From contig JBJXDZ010000043.1 in assembly GCA_046154645.1 (NCBI GenBank), positions 11,488-75,487 on the forward strand: a stretch of 64,000 bases of DNA, read 5' to 3'. The translations under genes and the position numbers were made by a program. This DNA is from Ga0077555 sp046154645. GTDB taxonomy: Bacteria > Pseudomonadota > Alphaproteobacteria > Rhizobiales > Hyphomicrobiaceae. The notes beneath the pieces are model-generated. The model saw nothing but the letters and a program-made list of their open reading frames with translations. It was not told the DNA's origin and made no database searches. Shown piece by piece: positions 32,743 to 39,991 of the stretch (position 1 is its first letter; each line of letters opens with the position of its first letter).

Positions 32743-34260
32743 ATGGCGGACGTCTTTATTTCGTATAAGCGCGAGCGCCGACCGGCGGCGCGACACCTTG
32801 AACAGATTCTCGTCAGATATGGCTACACGGTGTGGTTCGATCTTGCCCTGGTGAGGGGCCAGGACTACGAGGCGCAAATCGAGCGCGAGTTGTCGGCCGC
32901 AAAAGCTGTCATCGTGCTGTGGTGCGGGCAGTCCGTCCAGTCTCCGGGTGTGCGTTCTGAAGCCAGCCGCGCCAAGTCCCAGGGCAAGCTCATCCCGCTG
33001 GTGATAGAGCCGTGCGATCTTCCCCTGTTCTCGACGTTGGAGCAGAACATCGACCTGACGACGGCGGCGGGGTCGCCTCGCGATCACGCTCTGGACCCGG
33101 TGCTTGACGATTTGGAGCGCCTTGTCGGCAGAGCGCCTCAGCCGGATTACAAGGCACTCCGCGACTACGAGGCAACCTGGCGGGCCATGGGAGCACTCCC
33201 GCTGGCGCGTTTTCTGCCGGAGCAGGTGTTGGTTCCCGAAGTCGTAGTGGGAGGCTCAAGCGCGTTTACGAGTTCGACAGGAACAGTGCCCGGCCATGAC
33301 TACGCATTCTGGGAGCGCCAGTGGGAGAAGCAAGGCAACGCTGACAATCTGGTGGTCTTGCGCGTCATCGCGGAAGATGCGCCACGCTATTTCGCCGATC
33401 AGGCGCGCGCCCGGATCGCCGAGATCGAGATGGAGGCGAGACGGCAGGCAGAACGAGAACGGCAGATCCGTGAGGCCGAAGCTAAGCAGCAATCCGAACA
33501 ACAGCATCAGGAGCGGGAACGGGTTGCGGCAGAGCAGCGCCACAAGGCCGAAGGCCGGATCAAGATTGCGGCGAAGCAGGTCCACGGGGCTCCCGAAGGC
33601 TGGTTCAAGCCCGGCAGTGGGAAGGTGGAGTGGTTCAAGGACCTTGACGCCGGCCCTGAGATGGTTGTCGTACCGGCCAAGCAACCTTTCGCCATCGGCC
33701 GCTTTGCCTTGACGTTCGCGGAATGGGACGCGGCCCAGGCGCATCCCGACTGGAAGAAGCAGTCGGGCATCGCTGCCCGCAAGGCCAACGACTTCGGCTG
33801 GGGCCGTAACAAACAGCCCGCCATTGATGTGTCGTGGGAGGACGCCAAGGCATACTGCAAGTGGTTGTCGGCGGAGACCAGTAAGGCCTACCGGCTGCCA
33901 TCGGAGGCGGAGTGGGAATATTGCTGCCGGGCCGGAACCACGACAGAGTTCTGGTGGGGCAACGAGATCTCGACGGCGCAGGCCAATTACAATGGCAACC
34001 ACGTTTTTGGCAACGGCGCGAAGGGCGAGTATCGGCAGCGCACCGTCCCTGTCGACAGTTTCGAGGCCAGCCCGTGGGGCCTCTATCAGGTTCACGGCAA
34101 CGTCTGGGAATGGTGCGAAGATGGTGACGCGTCTTCCCGCGTTCTGCGCGGTGGTTCCTGGAGCAGCAATCCTCAGGGCCTCCGCTCGGCCGGCCGCAAC
34201 AACTACCTACCCGGCGGCCGCGGCAACGTCTTCGGGTTCCGTCTTGCCAGAACGCTCTAA
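32743..34260 (+). CDS. TIR-coiled-coil-FGE protein, DGR target 2
   Basis: A 505-residue protein. Residues 1-135 are a TIR domain (MADVFISYKRERRPAARHLEQIL) with the likely catalytic Glu73 in SPGVRSEASRA. Residues about 185-220 (YAFWERQWEKQGNADNLVVL) resemble a short helical linker seen between signalling and FGE domains. Residues about 222-279 form a long Glu/Arg/Gln-rich coiled coil. From about 305 to the end lies an FGE-like domain (PSEAEWEYCCRAGTTTEFWWGN, VHGNVWEWCEDG). The C-terminus is the second variable region. It has no NTPase and no membrane helix, unlike target 1, so the two may act as partners or sense different things. Confidence 0.9.
   Translation: MADVFISYKRERRPAARHLEQILVRYGYTVWFDLALVRGQDYEAQIERELSAAKAVIVLWCGQSVQSPGVRSEASRAKSQGKLIPLVIEPCDLPLFSTLEQNIDLTTAAGSPRDHALDPVLDDLERLVGRAPQPDYKALRDYEATWRAMGALPLARFLPEQVLVPEVVVGGSSAFTSSTGTVPGHDYAFWERQWEKQGNADNLVVLRVIAEDAPRYFADQARARIAEIEMEARRQAERERQIREAEAKQQSEQQHQERERVAAEQRHKAEGRIKIAAKQVHGAPEGWFKPGSGKVEWFKDLDAGPEMVVVPAKQPFAIGRFALTFAEWDAAQAHPDWKKQSGIAARKANDFGWGRNKQPAIDVSWEDAKAYCKWLSAETSKAYRLPSEAEWEYCCRAGTTTEFWWGNEISTAQANYNGNHVFGNGAKGEYRQRTVPVDSFEASPWGLYQVHGNVWEWCEDGDASSRVLRGGSWSSNPQGLRSAGRNNYLPGGRGNVFGFRLARTL
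34132..34257 (+). repeat. DGR variable region 2 (VR2)
   Basis: 126 bp at the 3' end of the TIR-coiled-coil-FGE gene. It aligns without gaps to the template repeat with 18 mismatches, all at template adenines. Residues altered are 474, 475, 479, 484, 488, 489, 491, 492, 494, 496 and 497. The pattern differs from VR1 at most sites, so the two targets were diversified independently. Confidence 0.95.
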
Positions 34261-34272
34261 CACCCTTCTCCT

Positions 34273-34295
34273 TTACATCTTTACGTCTTGAGCAC
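34273..34295 (+). repeat. conserved element downstream of VR2
   Basis: The second copy of the 23-base element that follows VR1, at the same 16-base offset from the end of the variable region. The sequence between VR and element is only partly conserved. Confidence 0.6.
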
Positions 34296-34320
34296 TGCAG
34301 TCCGTTGCACTGGTGTGCGT

Positions 34321-34335
34321 TCCGCCGGAGGCGGA
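34321..34335 (+). promoter_or_regulatory. stem-loop downstream of VR2
   Basis: TCCGCC-GGA-GGCGGA, the same six-base stem as at 31094-31108 but with a different loop base, and here without a clear T-run. Sequence conservation beyond the stem is weak, which argues for a selected structure. Confidence 0.5.
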
Positions 34336-34482
34336 CAATTTTGGTTTTGCGGTGGACATTCTCGCCGCGGGAGTGGCTGAAATGCTCGACAGCAGGCATG
34401 ATCACGTTCGGAGGAACCTTCGTCCTCCGCCTCTGGGCTTCGCTTTCGTTTTGCGTTGCGCCCTGGAGCCTGAACGGCCCCG

Positions 34483-34608
34483 TCTTCCCGCGTTCTGCGC
34501 GGTGGTTCCTGGAACAACAATCCACAGAACCTCCGCTCGGCCAACCGCAACAACAACCAACCCGACAACCGCAACAACAACATCGGGTTCCGTCTTGCCA
34601 GAACACTC
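34483..34608 (+). other. DGR template repeat (TR)
   Basis: A non-coding 126-bp copy of the variable regions, downstream of both targets. It is rich in AAC triplets (11 in the target frame): the virtual protein reads SWNNNPQNLRSANRNNNQP and continues with more Asn. Changing the two adenines of AAC gives NNC codons, which encode 15 amino acids and no stops. It lacks the conserved 23-base element seen after both VRs, which fits a donor rather than a recipient. The template RNA should be read from the plus strand. Confidence 0.93.
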
Positions 34609-34879
34609 ATTCGCCAGAACCGGCATGATCATGGTCTTGTCTCGAAAGAGAGCTTGGCTCCGCCAAGGCCCGGGCGTGCACAGGGCGGCGTGTGTGGCAC
34701 CAGATGCGTGCATCTGATGTCATGGGCCGCCCAACGAGCGTTCAGGGCCGTTCATGATGATACGGCCGGGCCGCGAGGCTCAGCCACTACGGCGCCGGTC
34801 TTGGGTCCACTGAGGCCGACCGGCGCCGCTGGACATTCCGGTTCTCGCGCGATGCTTCCAAATACCTTCGAGCCACGCT

Positions 34880-35065
34880 TCAAGGATTTGGCGTCACGCC
34901 CAATCGGCGCACGCGGGTCCGTCGGGGCTCGATGGTAACGAGTGCCCCCTCCACGTCGCGCCCAAGAAGCGTCAGCGCGGCGACCATCCTTGTTGCCTGT
35001 GCTGGCTTATCGAGCGACTTGAGATCGACGCGCACCACGCCGTGTGTCGGCAATCCCAGGCGCAC
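34880..35065 (-). pseudogene. remnant of a PIN-like (DUF5615-type) toxin gene
   Basis: About 60 codons ending in a stop at 34880 read GVVRVDLKSLDKPAQATRMVAALTLLGRD and EGALVTIEPRRTRVRRLG. This resembles the C-terminal part of DUF5615 PIN-like proteins, which are toxin-antitoxin components. The N-terminal catalytic half is not found in frame upstream, so this is a decayed fragment if the resemblance is real. Confidence 0.35.
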
Positions 35066-35181
35066 CGTGAGATCGCCGAGATCATGTGGCGGCTTGTGCG
35101 CGCAGCATCCGCAAAAGTGTCACGGCGGCTTCCGAACTCTGCACAACTTGCAGATCGCAGATTCATGCCGATCGTTGAATC

Positions 35182-35670
35182 TCAGCAGGTGCTAGCGCTG
35201 CCTTCGGTCACTGCCTTCTTCCAGTCAGGCCCCAGCATCTGACGCGCCGATACCGCGTTAGCGCCAGCGGGGTCGCCCTCCTTGAACATTTTCACGATGA
35301 GACCCTGATTGTGCGAGCCGCCGATAATCGGCTGTCCGCCGGTGTAGGTCGTCCTCGCTTGACCGTACGCGTGGTTGCCGAACGCCGTTGCGTGCGCGGT
35401 TGTGTTTGCGATGACCGGCGTGTGACCAACGACGCGAACGTTATTCTGGTATTGACCGTCGACAATGATGAAGCGATCGAAGCCGCGATTGATCGTCTCG
35501 ATCGAGGCGCGTCGTGCGGCAACCTGCTGAGCCCCGACGACCCCACACAGGGGTGCGGCCTGAGTGGTGATTTGCACCGTGTCCGCCGCCAATGGGATGG
35601 CAGACGATTTCGTGCATGCCGATAGGCCGATCGCCGCCATGGTGACCACCGCAAACCCAAGACCTCTCAT
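35182..35670 (-). CDS. hypothetical lipoprotein
   Basis: A 162-residue exported protein. Residues 1-19 are a lipoprotein signal with the lipobox LSAC, and the mature protein starts CTKSSAIPLAADTVQ. The rest is small, polar and Gly/Asn-rich, and resembles nothing I can name. GAGGAG lies just before the ATG. It sits between the DGR and the second recombinase gene; its role in the island is unknown. Confidence 0.65.
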   Translation of the reverse strand: MRGLGFAVVTMAAIGLSACTKSSAIPLAADTVQITTQAAPLCGVVGAQQVAARRASIETINRGFDRFIIVDGQYQNNVRVVGHTPVIANTTAHATAFGNHAYGQARTTYTGGQPIIGGSHNQGLIVKMFKEGDPAGANAVSARQMLGPDWKKAVTEGSASTC

Positions 35671-35801
35671 GGAACTCCTCCTCTCACCGCTTTCCCAATA
35701 CTATGGGCAAGGACCAATTTGCTTGTCATCGGCCGAACTGACGCAGATCCCCCTTTGATCGACCAGCATGCCGAGACACTGCCGCGGAGGAACCACAAGG
35801 G

Positions 35802-36131
35802 TCAATTTCCTGGCTTGAGCCAGCGGACGCCAGCGCCGTGCCCATTGTCAGCTGCTACGATCTCGACCCCGCGCCGGCCAAGGGCCGCGATAATCCGACT
35901 CCAAAGTTCGGGGGACGTGAAGCCATGGCGGCGGCGATCGGCAACTCGGATTGTGGCCTGCTCCAGATCGCTGATGACGCGCCGCGTTGTGCCCGCCTCT
36001 GCCGCCAGCTCACGCACAGTGAGGCTGGCCAGCGCCCGAGCAGCGGCGAGCAGGCGGCCATCCAGCTCGATGACATCTGTTGGAGGCTTGGTCGTCATCC
36101 GGTAGCGGGTCTGATCTTGACGAGGGGACAT
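35802..36131 (-). CDS. helix-turn-helix transcriptional regulator (XRE-like)
   Basis: A 109-residue DNA-binding protein. Residues about 25-65 form a helix-turn-helix: AARALASLTVRELAAEAGTTRRVISDLEQATIRVADRRRHG. The C-terminus LWSRIIAALGRRGVEIVAADNGHGAGVRW matches a common small alphaproteobacterial regulator. AAGGAG precedes the ATG at 36131 with short spacing; an inner ATG at 36098 is the alternative. It is divergent from the second recombinase gene, with 48 bp between starts, so it probably controls both. Confidence 0.75.
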   Translation of the reverse strand: MSPRQDQTRYRMTTKPPTDVIELDGRLLAAARALASLTVRELAAEAGTTRRVISDLEQATIRVADRRRHGFTSPELWSRIIAALGRRGVEIVAADNGHGAGVRWLKPGN

Positions 36132-36179
36132 TGTCTCCTTATCATACTTCCTGTAATTAGGCGAATAGGAAGTAACGGC

Positions 36180-37262
36180 ATGTCGGCTCCCATCGGCAAC
36201 ACGAAGGCCTTCTTGGTCGATCATGGCGAGTTGAGGGTAGCGCCCGATGGCCTCGGCAACGATGTCATGCCATGCGGCACGGCAGACGACGCCTTGGCGC
36301 CCCTCGTCGACAAGGCACGCGGCTATGTGCGAGCCTCCCGCGCCGGCTCGACTTTGGGCGCCTACCGGCGCCACTTCAAGACCTTTGCCGCGTGGTGCCA
36401 TGCGCACGGCCGCGTGCAGGTGCCGGCCGATGCCGACACAATGGCGTTATTCCTGGCTGAGATGGCCAGCCGCTACCGCCCTTCAAGCCTGACGGCCTTT
36501 GTCTCTGCCATCGCCTTCGCACATCGTGACGTTGGCCACGCCTTCGACCGGGCTTCGATCGAGACCTTGATGGCCGGCATCCGGCGCACGCACGGCACCG
36601 CGGAACGGCGCATGGCGGCAATCACAACCGCGGAATTGCGCCGGATCGTTGTGGCGTTGCCCGATACGCTGCAGGGCGTTCGAGATCGTGCCCTGCTGCT
36701 CGTCGGCTTCGCGGCGGCGCTGCGTCGCTCCGAGCTGGTCGGCCTCGATATTGGCGAGCGCGCCACCGACGGCAGCGGCCTTGTCGTGATCGGCGAAGAG
36801 GGGGCTCGCGTGACCCTGCTCAAGTCGAAAACAGACCAGGAAGGCGCCGGCATCATCAATGGGATCGTTCGCGGTACGGTACCCTGTCCCGTGGCAGCCC
36901 TCGAAGCTTGGCTCACATCAAGCGGCACCGAGCATGGGGCGATCTTCCGGCCTATCGATAAGGCGGGACGCATTGGCGCTTCGCGCCTCTCCGATCGCAG
37001 TGTAGCCGACATCGTCAAGCGTGCGGTGCATCGTGCCGTCATTGCTGGTGGCGGCACGGAGGGCGAGGCAGTGGCGCGTGCGTCCGCGGTTGCCGGACAC
37101 AGCCTGCGCGCTGGGTTCGCGACGTCAGCAGCGGCGGCCAATGTGACCGGCGAGAACATCGCCCGCCATGTTGGGTGGTCGTCGACACAGATGACGGCGC
37201 GCTATGTGCGCGAGGCCGAGTTGTTCAAGAATAATCCGCTGCACAAAGTGCTGGGTGATTGA
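36180..37262 (+). CDS. second tyrosine recombinase/integrase
   Basis: A 360-residue recombinase. The N-terminal SAM-like domain (about 40-140) reads TLGAYRRHFKTFAAWCHAHGR. Catalytic residues follow: Arg182 in ALRRSELVGL, the HxxR box in GHSLRAGFATSAA, and the histidine-tyrosine end in HVGWSSTQMTARYVREA, where the tyrosine is the nucleophile. It is unlike the island-edge integrase and closer to small integrases that excise or shuffle inner modules. No repeated attachment site was found around it by eye. Confidence 0.85.
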   Translation: MSAPIGNTKAFLVDHGELRVAPDGLGNDVMPCGTADDALAPLVDKARGYVRASRAGSTLGAYRRHFKTFAAWCHAHGRVQVPADADTMALFLAEMASRYRPSSLTAFVSAIAFAHRDVGHAFDRASIETLMAGIRRTHGTAERRMAAITTAELRRIVVALPDTLQGVRDRALLLVGFAAALRRSELVGLDIGERATDGSGLVVIGEEGARVTLLKSKTDQEGAGIINGIVRGTVPCPVAALEAWLTSSGTEHGAIFRPIDKAGRIGASRLSDRSVADIVKRAVHRAVIAGGGTEGEAVARASAVAGHSLRAGFATSAAAANVTGENIARHVGWSSTQMTARYVREAELFKNNPLHKVLGD

Positions 37263-37312
37263 CCCCGGCGCGTGCCGCCGGACAATGTTGCGCTGATGAC
37301 GGAGACCTGGAC

Positions 37313-37807
37313 ATGCGCCCTGATCGAGATTCGAGAATCACCAAAGCCCAGCGCGAAGCGATACGTCAACTGGGAGAGCGCCTCCGCGCTGTTGGCAGAC
37401 TGCGTGGCGACGAGCGCGGCATCTCCGCCGAGGCCGGCGAGATTGTCGAGCGCATCGCGGCGGTCGCCGCCCGTGGCGAAGATGTCGATCGTGCCATCGC
37501 GCATGCCGGCTACCGCATCAAGGCGCTTGAAGCGGAAGCGCGCCAAATCGCAGAGCGTCCATGGGAGCGGGCGGAGAGCATCGTCAACTTTCTGGTTCTA
37601 CTGTTCGCGTTCGCGGCGCTCTTCTTGCCGGCCATTCCGAGTTTGGCGCCTGCAGAGCCGGAAATGGCCGACCTGATGCTCATGGTTGGAGCGGGCGCTT
37701 GTTTTGTCGCCACTGCTGGCTCGGAGTGGATAGCCAAGGCAGTTGTCTGGGTGGTGCGTTGGGTGCTCGGTAGCCGTCGTCCACCTCAACTGCACAGTGC
37801 AAACTAA
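37313..37807 (+). CDS. hypothetical protein with C-terminal membrane helices
   Basis: A 164-residue protein. The first 85 residues are charged and helical (ITKAQREAIRQLGERLRAVGRL); then come two hydrophobic helices near 95-115 (VNFLVLLFAFAALFLPAIPSL) and 124-153. No family is recognised. It starts 50 bp after the second recombinase and 14 bp before the next gene, so it is probably in the same transcript. Confidence 0.5.
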   Translation: MRPDRDSRITKAQREAIRQLGERLRAVGRLRGDERGISAEAGEIVERIAAVAARGEDVDRAIAHAGYRIKALEAEARQIAERPWERAESIVNFLVLLFAFAALFLPAIPSLAPAEPEMADLMLMVGAGACFVATAGSEWIAKAVVWVVRWVLGSRRPPQLHSAN

Positions 37808-37821
37808 ACGCAAGCTCATCC

Positions 37822-38076
37822 ATGACCGCCAGCATCTACAGTTTGCTGCATGCGCGTTCCAATTCGGGGCCGGATCGTGAGGAACTTATTTCGAGGGTCC
37901 TCATCGACGACACGCTCAAGATGATCGAACACGCGAAAAAGAAGGCGCCCCAGATCTACACCGCGAGTCGGTATGGAGAATTGGCAGCCATAGACGGCAT
38001 CCAAGGTCTGGTCGCCCTCCACGACCGGATCAAGGGCGCGATTGAGGGGCACAAGTTGTCCCGGCGCACGGAGTAA
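37822..38076 (+). CDS. hypothetical protein, probably cut short by an in-frame stop
   Basis: An 84-residue soluble helical protein (MTASIYSLLHARSNSGP, with the core MIEHAKKKAPQIYTASRYGELAAIDGIQGLVAL). It ends at TAA 38074-38076. The same frame stays open for another 54 codons that encode a convincing membrane segment, so the original gene may have been longer. No family is recognised. Confidence 0.5.
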   Translation: MTASIYSLLHARSNSGPDREELISRVLIDDTLKMIEHAKKKAPQIYTASRYGELAAIDGIQGLVALHDRIKGAIEGHKLSRRTE

Positions 38077-38241
38077 ATCCGTGCTGTCCTGGCGTTCGTC
38101 GGCGCCGCGTTCGCCATCATCGCCGAAATCATCGGCTGGCTTGCAGAGCGCGCGGCAGCGGCGCTCGGCGGCATCGCCTTCATGGTGGTATTTCATGTGT
38201 TGTTCTGGAGCGTTTTCGAGCCTCAGGTGCTGGGTTGGTAA
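38077..38241 (+). pseudogene. in-frame membrane-segment continuation after the stop at 38076
   Basis: The frame after the TAA reads IRAVLAFVGAAFAIIAEIIG, then WLAERAAAALGGIAFMVVFH and VLFWSVFEPQVLGW before TAA. This is strongly hydrophobic, with two helices, and has no ATG or GTG start before its middle. It looks like the detached C-terminus of the preceding gene, which would then resemble its upstream neighbour (soluble N-terminus, two helices). Confidence 0.4.
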
Positions 38242-38330
38242 ATGAACTGGGTGCTCCACTATTTTGGCTTCAAGTGAGAATGGCCTGTCGCGGCCTGCCG
38301 CAGTCAGCTTGCCGGTGGTGATAGCTGCAT

Positions 38331-38753
38331 TCATGACTTCTGGCGGTCCGGCTGGAGAAGCCACTGGGCGAAGGGAAAGATCGCGAACAATACCTGGGCA
38401 GCGAGCCCGAGCGCCGGCAGCGGTCTGAAGTAGTTCGCCGCGTGCTGGGAGAGTGTCCGACCGAAACCGAAAATCGACACCGCCAGCTCGCCAAACATCA
38501 ACAACGCGAATGCGACGGCGCCCATCGACAGCCGTGCCAGTGCGTTCGGCGGAACAGTGAAGCGGTCGACCAACCCGAGGCATGAGAACCACGACAGCAT
38601 AAGCATAATCGGCAGCTCGATGGAGACAGCGTGCTCGCCGAGCCTTGGCGCCATCAACAAGACGCGGATAGTCCCAAACACGAAACCGATGGCGAAGACC
38701 AGGGCGAAATAGGCAGCTCCGGCAGCTACGGTCCGGCCAACTCCACCGCTCAT
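38331..38753 (-). CDS. hypothetical integral membrane protein
   Basis: A 140-residue protein with four predicted helices, near residues 8-32 (VAAGAAYFALVFAIGFVFGTI), 45-62, 72-93 and 112-133. GGAGGTG lies seven bases before the ATG, which supports translation. I do not recognise a named family. It points away from the CRISPR array, whose far end begins 58 bp from its start codon. Confidence 0.6.
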   Translation of the reverse strand: MSGGVGRTVAAGAAYFALVFAIGFVFGTIRVLLMAPRLGEHAVSIELPIMLMLSWFSCLGLVDRFTVPPNALARLSMGAVAFALLMFGELAVSIFGFGRTLSQHAANYFRPLPALGLAAQVLFAIFPFAQWLLQPDRQKS

Positions 38754-39970
38754 GATCGTTCACCTCCAGCGACAACAAGAGTATCACGCTATGAAGCCCC
38801 AGACGTCGACGCGTCGATCTCCGCGTGGGCGGAGGAGCCGCGCCATCGCCAACTCAGGCAAGGAGATTGAAGGGTCGATCTCCGCGTGGGCGGAGGAGCC
38901 CGGAATCGATGGGTGCGGCATTCACGCGCCTCGGGTCGATCTCCGCGTGGGCGGAGGAGCCCCCAGAAGCCCGTACTGCAAGGCGTCGTGCGGGGGTCGA
39001 TCTCCGCGTGGGCGGAGGAGCCACGCCTATGGCTTGCGGTAAATATGCTCGCCTGGGTCGATCTCCGCGTGGGCGGAGGAGCCCAGAGCCGAGACAGCAT
39101 CAACAGCATCGTTGTAGGTCGATCTCCGCGTGGGCGGAGGAGCCGCGGCCTGCCCGAACACGACCTCGCGCGGGGCGGGTCGATCTCCGCGTGGGCGGAG
39201 GAGCCCGATCTCGATTCGTCGCCCGGCCGATTTCACGGGGTCGATCTCCGCGTGGGCGGAGGAGCCGTGTGGGCGCTCGGCGTGCGGCTCAGATACTCGG
39301 GTCGATCTCCGCGTGGGCGGAGGAGCCAGTCCGCAGCGCCGGAACACGAACGCTGAAGGGGGTCGATCTCCGCGTGGGCGGAGGAGCCCACGTCGCGGGT
39401 ACGTGGATCGCCCGACGAGCGGGTCGATCTCCGCGTGGGCGGAGGAGCCGCCATTCCGGCTGGAATGAAACTGTTCGTGACGGGTCGATCTCCGCGTGGG
39501 CGGAGGAGCCACAGTGGGGTCAAGATCGGCCGGCACCGTCGTGGGTCGATCTCCGCGTGGGCGGAGGAGCCCGGCGCACTCGCTCTAACAGTGGGTCAAT
39601 GGCGGGTCGATCTCCGCGTGGGCGGAGGAGCCCGATCAACGGCGGCCTTGATCACAACGCGATCAGGTCGATCTCCGCGTGGGCGGAGGAGCCTCGTGCA
39701 GCGTCGGGTGCAGGGCCATCAGCATGGGTCGATCTCCGCGTGGGCGGAGGAGCCCCGTTGGAACGCCTGTTGGCGTGCCAGAACACGGGTCGATCTCCGC
39801 GTGGGCGGAGGAGCCAACCCGTCCGGGTCGGTGACGCGGAATGTGCCGGGTCGATCTCCGCGTGGGCGGAGGAGCCTTCCCCAGACGAGGCCGATGACGG
39901 GCGTGACCGGGTCGATCTCCGCGTGGGCGGAGGAGCCCGACCGCGTGCATGGCGAGCTGGATGTGGCCGG

Positions 39971-39991
39971 GGTCGATCTCCGCGTGGCCGG
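39971..39991 (-). repeat. 21-bp slippage duplication inside the CRISPR array
   Basis: A partial repeat (17 bases, GGTCGATCTCCGCGTGG) plus CCGG precedes the full repeat at 39992. The unit GTGGCCGGGGTCGATCTCCGC (spacer end plus repeat start) occurs twice in tandem. This explains the single 82-bp step in the array. Confidence 0.9.

Noticed and set aside
34305..34628. A 107-codon open frame across the template repeat
   Set aside because: It crosses the template in a different frame from the targets, has no family similarity, and is explained by the template being non-coding donor sequence.
28175..35000. A third DGR variable region
   Set aside because: I looked for another copy of the RVLRGGSW and GFRLART framing sequence in the window and found only VR1, VR2 and the template.
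38074..38076. Selenocysteine or pyrrolysine at the in-frame stop
   Set aside because: The codon is TAA, which is not used for either, so mutation or simple readthrough is more likely.
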